Assembly: GCA_903893975.1 (NCBI GenBank)
Contig: CAITOL010000106.1
Coordinates: 1 to 64,000 of the forward strand
Direction of reading: 5' to 3'
From: an uncultured Rhodospirillales bacterium
Lineage (GTDB): Bacteria; Pseudomonadota; Alphaproteobacteria; Acetobacterales; Acetobacteraceae
DNA: 64,000 nt
Each line of letters begins with the position of its first letter. The first letter of the stretch is position 1. Made by a program: the position numbers and the translations under genes. This document shows positions 43,174-51,589 of the stretch, piece after piece. Below the pieces are notes generated by a model. The model saw nothing but the letters and a program-made list of their open reading frames with translations. It made no database searches and was not told the DNA's origin.

Positions 43174-43941
43174 ATGACCGACACAGACCTGCTTGCCCTT
43201 GCGACCTCACTTGCTGCACGTGCTGGGGAGGCGATCCTGGCGGTGCGCGCGCGTGGCTTTGCAACCACGAACAAGGCCGATAACAGCCCGGTGACCGAGG
43301 CCGACTATGCGGCCGAGCGGATTATCGCCGCCGGGCTGCGGCAGGCGGCGCCGAATATTCCGGTGGTGGCGGAGGAGGAAATCGCCGCCGGACGGGTGCC
43401 GGAAGCGGCGGATTGCTTCTGGTTGGTGGACCCGATTGACGGCACGCGTGAGTTTGCCGCCGGGCGGGATGATTTCGCCGTGTGCATTGGCCTGGTGCGC
43501 CACGGCGTGCCGGTGCTGGGCGCGGTTGGCCAGCCGGCCACGGGGGCGATTTTTGGCGGGCTGGTGGGGGCCGGGGCCTGGCGGCGCGATGCCAGCGGGC
43601 AACACGCCATCTCCGCACGCGCCAGGCCGCAAGCCGGGATCGAGGTTGTCGCATCTCGCCATTACGCCAATGACACGACGTTGGCGGCGTATCTGGCCGG
43701 GTTCAACATCGCAGCGGTGAAAAACATGGGCTCGGCGTTGAAGTTCACCTTGCTGGCGCAAGGGCAGGCGGATTTGTATCCACGCTTTGGCCGCACGATG
43801 GAGTGGGATACGGCTGCGGCGCAGGCGGTGCTGGAGGCTGCCGGCGGGGCGGTGCTGAACTTCGAGACCATGCAGCCGCTGCGCTATGGCAAGCCAGGAT
43901 GGGAAAATCCGCATTTCGTCTGCCACGGCAAGGATTGGTAG
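43174..43941 (+). CDS. cysQ: 3'(2'),5'-bisphosphate nucleotidase CysQ
   Basis: 255-residue inositol-monophosphatase-fold enzyme. The metal site is seen in VVAEEEIAAG and FWLVDPIDGTREFAAGRDDF. The C-terminal MGSALKFTLLAQGQADLYPR followed by FGRTMEWDTAAAQAVLEAAG is characteristic of CysQ rather than of inositol phosphatases. It hydrolyses 3'-phosphoadenosine 5'-phosphate from sulfur assimilation. It is followed four bases later by the tsaC/sua5 gene. Confidence 0.92.
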   Translation: MTDTDLLALATSLAARAGEAILAVRARGFATTNKADNSPVTEADYAAERIIAAGLRQAAPNIPVVAEEEIAAGRVPEAADCFWLVDPIDGTREFAAGRDDFAVCIGLVRHGVPVLGAVGQPATGAIFGGLVGAGAWRRDASGQHAISARARPQAGIEVVASRHYANDTTLAAYLAGFNIAAVKNMGSALKFTLLAQGQADLYPRFGRTMEWDTAAAQAVLEAAGGAVLNFETMQPLRYGKPGWENPHFVCHGKDW

Positions 43942-43945
43942 CGCG

Positions 43946-44929
43946 ATGCTGGCGCGCCGGCTGGCCGCCGATGCGGCAGGCATTGCCGAGGCCGCGAGGT
44001 TATTACGCGCCGGCGATCTGGTCGCCTTTGGCACCGAGACGGTCTACGGGCTCGGGGCCGATGCCACCAATGCCGATGCGGTGGCGCGGATTTTTGCCGC
44101 CAAGGGGCGCCCGCACTTCAACCCGCTGATTTGCCACTACCCCACGGCCGAGGCGGCCTTTGCCGATGTGGTGCCGAACCCGGCGGCACGCACGCTGGCG
44201 GCAGCCTGCTGGCCAGGTCCGCTCACGCTGGTATTGCCGCGCCGGCCGGACAGTGCGGTGGCACTGCTGACCGGTGCGGGGCTGGACAGCCTGGCGGTGC
44301 GGGTGCCGGCACATGCCACGGCGCGCGCATTGCTCAGCGCCGTGGGCCGGCCGGTCGCGGCACCCTCGGCCAACCGGTCCGGCCATGTCAGCCCGACCTC
44401 GGCCGCCGATGTAGCGGCCGAATTGGGCGACCGGATCGCCGCGATCCTGGATAGCGGGCCGTGCACGGTCGGCGTGGAATCCACCGTGCTGGATCTATGC
44501 GGCCCCCCCGCCTTGCTGCGGCCCGGCGGGGTGACGGCAGAAACCCTCGCCGCACTGCTCGGCCAGCTTGGGCGCGGCGGCGGCGCGATCCGGGCGCCGG
44601 GGATGCTGGAGTCCCACTACGCGCCGGAGGCAACATTGCGGCTGAATGCGGCCAGCGTGGCGTGCAATGAAGCGGTGCTGGCATTTGGGCCGGTCCTGCC
44701 AGGCGCGGCGACGTATATCCAACTCAGCGCCAGCGGTGACACCACGGAAGCGGCCGCGAACTTGTTTGCCGGGCTGCGGGCTTTGGATGCGCTGGTGCGC
44801 CAGCGCGGGCTGAGCGGGATCGCTGCCATGCCCATTCCCGAAACCGGCCTGGGTGCGGCGATCAACGACCGGCTCCGTCGCGCCGCCGCGCCGCGCCCGC
44901 CGACTGCCAGCCCGGCGGACGCTGGTTAG
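43946..44929 (+). CDS. L-threonylcarbamoyladenylate synthase (Sua5 type)
   Basis: Makes threonylcarbamoyl-AMP from threonine, bicarbonate and ATP for the t6A modification of ANN-decoding tRNAs. The 327 residues comprise a YrdC domain (about 1-205; FGTETVYGLGADATNADAV, KGRPHFNPLICH, PVAAPSANRSGHVSPTSA) and a C-terminal Sua5 domain joined by a linker with APGMLESHYAPEA. ATG at 43946 is four bases after cysQ. Confidence 0.95.
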   Translation: MLARRLAADAAGIAEAARLLRAGDLVAFGTETVYGLGADATNADAVARIFAAKGRPHFNPLICHYPTAEAAFADVVPNPAARTLAAACWPGPLTLVLPRRPDSAVALLTGAGLDSLAVRVPAHATARALLSAVGRPVAAPSANRSGHVSPTSAADVAAELGDRIAAILDSGPCTVGVESTVLDLCGPPALLRPGGVTAETLAALLGQLGRGGGAIRAPGMLESHYAPEATLRLNAASVACNEAVLAFGPVLPGAATYIQLSASGDTTEAAANLFAGLRALDALVRQRGLSGIAAMPIPETGLGAAINDRLRRAAAPRPPTASPADAG

Positions 44930-44936
44930 GCCGCAG

Positions 44937-45635
44937 CTAAAGCCGGGTTACCAGCAGCCACACCACCAATGCGGCAACCGCGAACAAGGCGCTGGCGATG
45001 ATCGGGCTGACCATACGTGGCGACGGCGTGGCGGCCGGCAGGCGCTTTTTGCCGGTGATCATCGGGCGCACCAGATTGTGGCCTTTGATCGCCGCATAGG
45101 CGAGTACGGCGAGCACGTGCAGTACCACCACCGCCTCGATGAGGTTGAAGATCAGGAAATGCAGGTCGAGCAATTTGCTGGACAGCCCGGCGTCGATCAA
45201 CTTGGACAGCGGACCTTCGACCACGTCGTCGTCGTTGCGGCCGAATAGCCCGGTGCCGATCTGCGCCAGCAGCACGGCAAGGAGGACGAGCACCATCCAG
45301 CCGCCAGCCGCGTTATGACCGATCTGAGTATCCGGCTCCTTGCGGGTGAAATGCAGAAGGTGGCGCACCGCCGCGATGGGGCTGGCGAGAAAGTGTCGGA
45401 AACGGGCGGTTTCACTGCCGAACAGGCCCCATAAAATCCGCCAGAGCAGCAAAGCGGCCACCGCTTCACCGCACAGCATGTGCCATGCCAATTTATCGAA
45501 CCGCACGGTGAGGTAGCAGGCCAGCACCAACAGCACGAGCGCCCAGTGGAACAGCCGGGTCGGCAGGTCCCATACCCGCATGGGCAGAAACAGGCCGGAT
45601 GCCTGGGGGCGGTTGGAACGACGCGGGGCTGCCAT
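44937..45635 (-). CDS. Cytochrome b561-like membrane protein
   Basis: Di-haem cytochrome b of the b561/hydrogenase b-type family, 232 residues with four or five predicted membrane helices. It opens with VWDLPTRLFHWALVLLVLAC (haem-ligand His on helix 1), then LAWHMLCGEAVAALLLWRIL (helix 2), and further histidines in LDLHFLIFNLIEAVVVLHVL on a later helix. Such proteins carry electrons between quinone and periplasmic partners, commonly c-type cytochromes. It is convergent with tsaC and its partner is not adjacent. Confidence 0.88.
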   Translation of the reverse strand: MAAPRRSNRPQASGLFLPMRVWDLPTRLFHWALVLLVLACYLTVRFDKLAWHMLCGEAVAALLLWRILWGLFGSETARFRHFLASPIAAVRHLLHFTRKEPDTQIGHNAAGGWMVLVLLAVLLAQIGTGLFGRNDDDVVEGPLSKLIDAGLSSKLLDLHFLIFNLIEAVVVLHVLAVLAYAAIKGHNLVRPMITGKKRLPAATPSPRMVSPIIASALFAVAALVVWLLVTRL

Positions 45636-45766
45636 CCTGCTACTCCTGGAGGTGATGCGAACGCGAGATCCGGTGGTTCTATTCCATTGCGGCGTGCGAC
45701 GGAACCGTGCCGTCGGTTCGCATCAGGGTGGGTGACGTTCTGCGTCGATCGCGATATGGTCTCGCA

Positions 45767-46762
45767 ATGGCACAAGATCCGATCAAGCTGCGCCGACCTG
45801 GTCTTCGTTTGGCAGGCTGGCTGATCGCCGGGCTGGCGGTGCTGGCAGTGGCGATCTGGTGGAGCTTCGCGGGCGTCCACCCGGCGGCCCCGGTGCCGAC
45901 CCCCGCCGCCCCCTTGGCCGTCGTGGCGCCGCCCAGCGTGCCGCCCGCCCCGGCGGCGCAGGCGCCGAGCTTCGATATCGTCCGGGTCAACCCGCAAGGC
46001 GGGGCAGTGGTGGCCGGCCGTGCCGCGCCAGATAGCGAGGTCACGTTGCGGCAGAACGGGCAACCGGTCGGCACAGCCAAAACCAACGCACAAGGCGAGT
46101 TCGTGGTGCTGCCCGACAAACCCCTGAACGCCGGCGGGCAGGAACTGAGCCTGTCGTCGCGCGCAGCCGGTGGGGCCGATGTCGGCGGGGCGGCGCCGGT
46201 GATTGTGGTGGTGCCGCCAGGGAGCAATGCACCGGCGGTGGCGGTGCTGGCACCCGCGAATGCGCCGGCAACGCTATTGCAGGCCAATACCGGCACTTTG
46301 GCGCTCGGCGTGGTGGACTATGACGCCAAAGGTGGCATCCGGCTATCCGGCACCGCGCCGCCGGGCAGCCACTTGCGGCTTTATATCGACGATACGGCAG
46401 TTGGGGAGGTTGCGACCGATCCGGCCGGACGTTGGGCAATCAGCCCGACCGCCGAGGTGGCGGCCGGACCGCACACGCTGCGGCTCGACCGGATTGGCCC
46501 GGATGGCAAAGTGGCAGCCCGCGTGGAAGCCCCGTTTTCCCGCACCCAGGCCGGCAAGATGCAGGTGGCAGACGGGTCATCGGTGGTGGTGCAGCCCGGT
46601 GACAGTTTGTGGCTAATCGCCAGCCGCCGTTACGGCCAAGGCCTGCGCTACACCGAAATCTTCCAGGCCAATGCCAGCCAGATCCGCGATCCGGACCTGA
46701 TTTACCCAGGCCAGGTATTCGCCGTGCCGGACAAGCCGGCTTCCGCCAGCACCTCGAGATAG
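45767..46762 (+). CDS. LysM-domain protein with membrane anchor
   Basis: 331 residues. A membrane anchor or signal (LAGWLIAGLAVLAVAIWWSF, about 14-33) is followed by a Pro/Ala-rich linker, two Ig-like/carboxypeptidase-regulatory-like repeats (each with GxAxPxSxVxL-type turns: GRAAPDSEVTLRQNGQPVG and GTAPPGSHLRLYIDDTAVG) and a C-terminal LysM (about 276-325: VVVQPGDSLWLIASRRYGQG, then NPxQIRDPDLIYPGQVF-like). It probably binds peptidoglycan in the periplasm. The last 61 bases overlap the convergent gene at 46702. Confidence 0.85.
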   Translation: MAQDPIKLRRPGLRLAGWLIAGLAVLAVAIWWSFAGVHPAAPVPTPAAPLAVVAPPSVPPAPAAQAPSFDIVRVNPQGGAVVAGRAAPDSEVTLRQNGQPVGTAKTNAQGEFVVLPDKPLNAGGQELSLSSRAAGGADVGGAAPVIVVVPPGSNAPAVAVLAPANAPATLLQANTGTLALGVVDYDAKGGIRLSGTAPPGSHLRLYIDDTAVGEVATDPAGRWAISPTAEVAAGPHTLRLDRIGPDGKVAARVEAPFSRTQAGKMQVADGSSVVVQPGDSLWLIASRRYGQGLRYTEIFQANASQIRDPDLIYPGQVFAVPDKPASASTSR

Positions 46763-47166
46763 GGCGTCAGCGCCAGGAGGACGCTGGTGACCGCTGCGAC
46801 GAGATCGGTCGCGCTCGCCGGGAGGGGGATGTGCACATGGGATTCGATGGCCACACGGTGATCGGCCCGGAGTTCCACCTGCCAGCCGGCGGGCAGTAAG
46901 GCGGGTAGGCAGCGCAGGCCGCCGAAAATCTGCGCCCGCTGGTCGGACGAACTACCGGCGGTGCTCGGGACCCGGCCCACCAGAGCCCGGAGGACTAAAG
47001 TGGGGGTTGCCGCTGCGTCATCACGGCGGCTGGCCATGGTGGCCCAGACGGTGCAACCGCGCCAAACGACGGAAAAACTTGGAAAATCTTCCTGGCTGCC
47101 GGGGGCTAGACGACCTTCGGCATCCACCGTGAACGGGCCGAGAGAAAATGGGGTATCGAAGGGCAT
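46702..47166 (-). CDS. Conserved-looking protein of unknown function
   Basis: 154 residues, no recognised domain. The protein begins MPFDTPFSLGPFTVDAEGRL, is soluble by eye, has a segment VVWRGCTVWATMASRRD and ends with an alternating hydrophobic stretch (TDLVAAVTSVLLALTPYLEV). It is convergent with the LysM gene and overlaps its 3' end by 61 bases. The reading frame uses codons like its neighbours, so it is likely real. The start ATG at 47166 faces psd, 90 bases away, and a shared promoter region is possible. Confidence 0.65.
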   Translation of the reverse strand: MPFDTPFSLGPFTVDAEGRLAPGSQEDFPSFSVVWRGCTVWATMASRRDDAAATPTLVLRALVGRVPSTAGSSSDQRAQIFGGLRCLPALLPAGWQVELRADHRVAIESHVHIPLPASATDLVAAVTSVLLALTPYLEVLAEAGLSGTANTWPG

Positions 47167-47256
47167 GCCGCGCGCTCCTGTAGGTACTGATACGCTGAGT
47201 CTTGCCCGCTATTGATGAAGCATCCATAAACCGGCCTTCTGGAGTGCAAAATCGAA

Positions 47257-47928
47257 ATGGCCCTAGGCGCATCGTTGAAGCTTGTTCTGGCCCCGCCACA
47301 TCGCGCGGGCTGGCCGTTTATCGCCGGCGGTGCGGTTGCGCTGCTGGCGGGCCTGGTCTGGTCTGGCTGGCTGGCCTGGCTCGGCGCGATTTTCGCGCTG
47401 TTCTGCCTGTATTTTTTCCGCGATCCAGAACGGGTGGTCCCGACCCGCCCTGGCCTGTTCGTCGCCCCGGCGGACGGGCACATCGTGTCCGTGGAAATGG
47501 CGGCACCGCCGGAAGAACTGGGCCTGGGCGACACGCCACGCTGGCGGGTGGCGATTTTCCTCTCGGTGCTGGATGTGCATGTGAACCGCGCGCCGATTGC
47601 CGGCGTGGTGACGCGCATCGCCTACCGGCATGGCAAATACCTCAGCGCCAACATGGACAAGGCCAGCACGGATAACGAGCGCAACGCGCTGGCCATGCAG
47701 TTGGACAATGGGCAGGACATCGCCGTGGTGCAGATTGCCGGACTGATCGCCCGCCGCATTTTGTGCGACGTGCATGAAGGCCAGAGCCTGCGCGCCGGCG
47801 AGCGCTTCGGCATTATCCGCTTCGGCAGCCGGACGGATTTGTATTTGCCGCATGGCGTGGTGCCGCTGGTGGCGGTGGGCCAGACCATGATCGGCGGTGA
47901 AACCGTGATGGCCGAGCTGGGCCCATGA
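47257..47928 (+). CDS. psd: Phosphatidylserine decarboxylase proenzyme
   Basis: Short (223-residue) form of the pyruvoyl enzyme, as in most alphaproteobacteria. It makes phosphatidylethanolamine. Two hydrophobic stretches lie at about residues 19-50; the family blocks are RDPERVVPTRPGLFVAPADG, FLSVLDVHVNRAP and, near the end, RFGSRTDLYLP, where self-cleavage between Gly190 and Ser191 generates the pyruvoyl group. The stop overlaps the pssA start (ATGA), so both steps of the pathway are coupled. Confidence 0.97.
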   Translation: MALGASLKLVLAPPHRAGWPFIAGGAVALLAGLVWSGWLAWLGAIFALFCLYFFRDPERVVPTRPGLFVAPADGHIVSVEMAAPPEELGLGDTPRWRVAIFLSVLDVHVNRAPIAGVVTRIAYRHGKYLSANMDKASTDNERNALAMQLDNGQDIAVVQIAGLIARRILCDVHEGQSLRAGERFGIIRFGSRTDLYLPHGVVPLVAVGQTMIGGETVMAELGP

Positions 47929-48794
47929 GCGACCGCAACCCCATCGTCTCGCCGATCCGGCGGCTGCAAGGCCAGTTGAAAGGCCGGCTGCGCCGCCGCG
48001 CCCGGCCGCGCTTTGCCGGGCTGTCGTTCAACCGCATGATCCCGAACCTGCTGACCATGCTGGGCCTGTGTTCCGGGCTGACCGGCATGCGGCTGGCGCT
48101 GGAAGGCCGCTTTGGCGCGGCGGCGGTGGCGATTTTGGTCGCGGCGGTGATTGATGGGCTGGATGGCCGGCTGGCACGGCTGCTGAAAGCCACCTCGCGC
48201 TTTGGCGCCGAATTCGACAGCCTGGCCGATTTCGTCTGCTTCGGCGTGGCTCCGGCCTTCATTCTGTATCTGTGGAGCCTGCAAGCCTGGCACGGCTACG
48301 GCTTCATGCCCTGCCTGATGTTTGCGGTGTGCATGGCGCTGCGGCTGGCCCGCTTTAATGCCGCGCTCGATGCGCCGCCACATGCGGCCTACACCTATAA
48401 TTTCTTCACCGGCGTGCCGGCTCCGGCCGGCGCGGTGCTGGTGTTGTTCCCACTGTTCCTCGGGCTCGAAGCCCAATCCATGCATTGGGACTGGCTGCTG
48501 GCCGCCGCGCGGTTCCCCGCCGTGGTCGCGGTGGTGCTGATCGGCTCCGCCCTGCTGCTGGTGTCCACTCTGCCGGTGTGGAGCTTCAAGAACTTCAAGG
48601 TTCCAACCCGCTTCGTGCTGCCGACCTTGCTGGGCACCGGGTTATTTGCCGCTTTGCTGGTGGCGGACCCGTGGGCGGCACTGGCGGCCGCCGGGCTGGT
48701 CTATCTCGCCATGCTGCCGTTCAGCACCCGCAGCTTCCATGCGCTGCGCCGCGCGGCGGAACAAAGCCCGCCGGGCGACGCGGACGCCGGCTAG
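47925..48794 (+). CDS. pssA: CDP-diacylglycerol-serine O-phosphatidyltransferase
   Basis: Membrane enzyme of 289 residues that makes phosphatidylserine, the substrate of Psd. The CDP-alcohol phosphotransferase motif DG..AR........G...D...D is complete: DGLDGRLARLLKATSRF then GAEFDSLADFVC, starting about residue 77. Eight or so predicted helices follow a basic N-terminus. ATG at 47925 overlaps the psd stop. The stop overlaps the convergent purD stop by four bases. Confidence 0.97.
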   Translation: MSDRNPIVSPIRRLQGQLKGRLRRRARPRFAGLSFNRMIPNLLTMLGLCSGLTGMRLALEGRFGAAAVAILVAAVIDGLDGRLARLLKATSRFGAEFDSLADFVCFGVAPAFILYLWSLQAWHGYGFMPCLMFAVCMALRLARFNAALDAPPHAAYTYNFFTGVPAPAGAVLVLFPLFLGLEAQSMHWDWLLAAARFPAVVAVVLIGSALLLVSTLPVWSFKNFKVPTRFVLPTLLGTGLFAALLVADPWAALAAAGLVYLAMLPFSTRSFHALRRAAEQSPPGDADAG

Positions 48795-50059
48795 CCCAAA
48801 GCCCGCCAGCCGATATCGCGGCGGCAAAAACCTTCCGGCCACTGGATCTGATCCACCGCGCCATACGCCACTTCCCGCGCGCCGCGCAGGGTCTCTGCCT
48901 GGCCGCACACGGTCAGCACCCGGCCGCCGCTGTTGACCAGGGTGCCCTGCTTGCTGGCGGTGCCGGCGTGGAAGATCTGCACCCCCGGCAAGGCCGATGC
49001 GGCCTCCAGCCCAGCAATCGCGGTATCCCGCACATGGGTGCCGGGGTAGCCGGCAGCGGCCATCACCACGCCGACAGCCGGTGTGTCGTGCCAACGCAGA
49101 TCGAAATTGGCCAACTCGCCATCGCAGGCGGCGAGCAAGGCGGCCAGCAGGTCCGATTTCAGCCGGAGCATCAGCACCTGGCATTCCGGGTCGCCAAAGC
49201 GGACATTGAATTCGATCAGCTTCGGCCCGTCGGCCGTCAGCATCAGCCCAGCAAACAACACGCCGCGAAACGGGGTGCCACGGGCGCGCATTTCCGCCAA
49301 GGTCGGCAGAATAATGCGCTGCAACGCCGCCTGCTCCAGCGCCGGGGTCAGCGCCGGGGTGGGGGAATAAGCCCCCATGCCGCCGGTATTCGGCCCAGTA
49401 TCACCATCGCCAACCCGCTTATGGTCTTGCGCCGAGCCCAACAGCAGCGCGTTTTCCCCGTCGCAGAGCGCGAACAGGCTGATTTCCTCACCGAACAGGC
49501 ATTCTTCCAGCACCACGGTGCGGCCGGAGGCACCAAGGCGGCCATCTTCCATGAAATCGGCAATCGCCGCTTCCGCCTCGGCCACGCTGCTGGCCACCAC
49601 CACACCTTTACCTGCAGCGAGCCCATCCGCCTTCACCACAATCGGCGCGCCGTGCTGGCGGATATAGGCGCGTGCGGCATCAGCCTCGGTAAAGCGCGCC
49701 CAGGCGGCGGTCGGCACACCGGCGGCATCGGCAATTTGCTTGGTGAAGGTTTTGCTGCCTTCCAGTTCAGCCGCCGCCGCCGTTGGGCCGCAGCAGGCAA
49801 TGCCGGCCGCCGCCATGGCATCGGTAATACCGGCGACCAGCGGCGGCTCCCCGCCGGGCATCACCAGATCCACCGCGTTATCGCGGGCGAACGCGACCAG
49901 GCCGACGATATCCAGCGCATCAACCGGCAGATTTTCCGCCACCATCGCCGTGCCCGGGTTGCCAGGGGCGCACCACAACTTCGTCAACAACGGCGACTGC
50001 GCCAGTTTCCAGCACAATGCGTGCTCCCGCCCGCCTGACCCGACCACTAAAACCTTCAT
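48791..50059 (-). CDS. purD: Phosphoribosylamine-glycine ligase
   Basis: Second step of purine synthesis, ATP-grasp enzyme of 422 residues. The N-terminus MKVLVVGSGGREHALCWKLA is diagnostic. ATP-grasp blocks are IVVKADGLAAGKGVVVASS and GVLFAGLMLTADGPKLIEFN followed by VRFGDPECQVLM. ATG at 50059 fits the family; an upstream extension is not needed. It is divergent from xseA with a 50-base gap. Confidence 0.97.
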   Translation of the reverse strand: MKVLVVGSGGREHALCWKLAQSPLLTKLWCAPGNPGTAMVAENLPVDALDIVGLVAFARDNAVDLVMPGGEPPLVAGITDAMAAAGIACCGPTAAAAELEGSKTFTKQIADAAGVPTAAWARFTEADAARAYIRQHGAPIVVKADGLAAGKGVVVASSVAEAEAAIADFMEDGRLGASGRTVVLEECLFGEEISLFALCDGENALLLGSAQDHKRVGDGDTGPNTGGMGAYSPTPALTPALEQAALQRIILPTLAEMRARGTPFRGVLFAGLMLTADGPKLIEFNVRFGDPECQVLMLRLKSDLLAALLAACDGELANFDLRWHDTPAVGVVMAAAGYPGTHVRDTAIAGLEAASALPGVQIFHAGTASKQGTLVNSGGRVLTVCGQAETLRGAREVAYGAVDQIQWPEGFCRRDIGWRALG

Positions 50060-50109
50060 CCACCCGCTCCCGGCTTCTATCCGGGCTGCCCTTAGCATAG
50101 GCTGGCGGG

Positions 50110-51558
50110 ATGAACGACACCGCCCCGATCCCCAATGTGCCGGAATTCACCGTTTCGGAAATTTCCGGCGCGGTGAAACGCACGCTCGAGACCGAGTTTG
50201 GCCGCATCCGCGTGCGCGGTGAAATCACCGAGCTGAAACGCTATCCGTCGGGTCATATTTATTTCTCGCTCAAGGACGAGGGCAGCAAAATTGCCGGCGT
50301 GGTGTGGAAATTCTCCGTGCCACGGTTGGGGCTGGTGCCGGAAAACGGCACCGAGGTGATCGCGACCGGTAAAATCTCCGCCTATGGCGAGCGGTCGTCG
50401 TATCAGCTGATCGTCGAGCGGATGGAATATGCCGGGGCCGGGGCGCTGCTCGCCCGCATTGAAGCCCTGCGCGCCAAGCTGACCGGGGAGGGGCTGTTTG
50501 CCGCCGAACGCAAACAGGCGCTGCCGGTGTTGCCCCAAGTCATCGGGGTGGTCACGTCGTTGCAAGGCGCGGTGATCCAGGACATTCGCACCACAGTGCT
50601 GCGGCGGTTTCCCCGCCAGATCCTGATCTGGCCGGTGCCGGTGCAGGGCGAGGGGGCGGCAGCACGGATTGCCGCCGCCATCGCCGGTTTCGATGCCATC
50701 GCCCCGGGCGGGCCGATCCCCCGGCCAGATGTGCTGATCGTCGCCCGCGGCGGCGGCAGCCTGGAAGACTTGATGGCCTTCAACGATGAAGCCGTGGTGC
50801 GCGCGGCGGCGGCCTGCCGGATACCGCTGATCTCCGCCGTCGGGCATGAAACCGATACGACGTTGATCGACTTTGCCGCTGACCGGCGGGCGCCGACGCC
50901 CACGGCGGCGGCGGAACTCGCCGTGCCCGCGCGGGTCGAATTGGCGGCCGACCTACAGCAAAAGGCCGCCCGGCTGCTCGGCGGGCTCGGCCGGATGCTG
51001 GGGGAAATGCGGCTGCGCCTGCAACGCGCCGAGCGTGGACTGCCAGATTTGCCATCATTGCTTGGCACTGCACGCCAACGGCTGGATGACCGTTCCGGCC
51101 GACTGGTGCGCGCGCTGCCGAACTTGCTGGCCGCGCGGCGGACCGCGTTGTTGCGCGCCGAACGCGGCCTGCCAGACCCGCAGGCCATTGTGGCGGCGCG
51201 GCGCAATGCGGCGGCGTTGGTGGGGGAGCGCCTGCGCTCGGCGCTGCGCCATGCCAGCGCTGGCCGCGCCGCAGCGGCAGCGCGGGTGATGCTGCGGCTG
51301 AGCCCGGCACCGCTTCAGGGCCATATGCGGGAGGCGCGCGCCCGACTAGAGGGGTTGGCGGCACGGTTGGACTCCGTTTCCTATATGAAGGTGCTGGAGC
51401 GCGGCTTCGTGCTGGTGACCGACGCAAAGGGCGAGGCGCTCAGCTCAGCCGGCGCGGTCAAGCCGGGTGCCACGGTGCGATTGCGCTTTGCCGATGGAGA
51501 GGTGCGGGCCACCGCCCAAGGCAAGGCCGAGGGGCGCCAGGCCAGCCTGCCGCTTTAG
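50110..51558 (+). CDS. xseA: Exodeoxyribonuclease VII large subunit
   Basis: 482 residues. An N-terminal OB fold (VPEFTVSEISGAVKRTLE, then GRIRVRGEITELKRYPSGHI) is followed by the catalytic domain with VIGVVTSLQGAVIQDIRTTV, VLIVARGGGSLEDLMAFND and SAVGHETDTTLIDFAADRRA, a long coiled region (about 270-400) and a C-terminal segment with VLERGFVLVTDAKGEAL. It degrades single-stranded DNA with XseB, which is not in the window. Confidence 0.96.
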   Translation: MNDTAPIPNVPEFTVSEISGAVKRTLETEFGRIRVRGEITELKRYPSGHIYFSLKDEGSKIAGVVWKFSVPRLGLVPENGTEVIATGKISAYGERSSYQLIVERMEYAGAGALLARIEALRAKLTGEGLFAAERKQALPVLPQVIGVVTSLQGAVIQDIRTTVLRRFPRQILIWPVPVQGEGAAARIAAAIAGFDAIAPGGPIPRPDVLIVARGGGSLEDLMAFNDEAVVRAAAACRIPLISAVGHETDTTLIDFAADRRAPTPTAAAELAVPARVELAADLQQKAARLLGGLGRMLGEMRLRLQRAERGLPDLPSLLGTARQRLDDRSGRLVRALPNLLAARRTALLRAERGLPDPQAIVAARRNAAALVGERLRSALRHASAGRAAAAARVMLRLSPAPLQGHMREARARLEGLAARLDSVSYMKVLERGFVLVTDAKGEALSSAGAVKPGATVRLRFADGEVRATAQGKAEGRQASLPL

Positions 51559-51589
51559 CGCAGGCGTTTGTCGTTCGGGCGTCTGTCGC

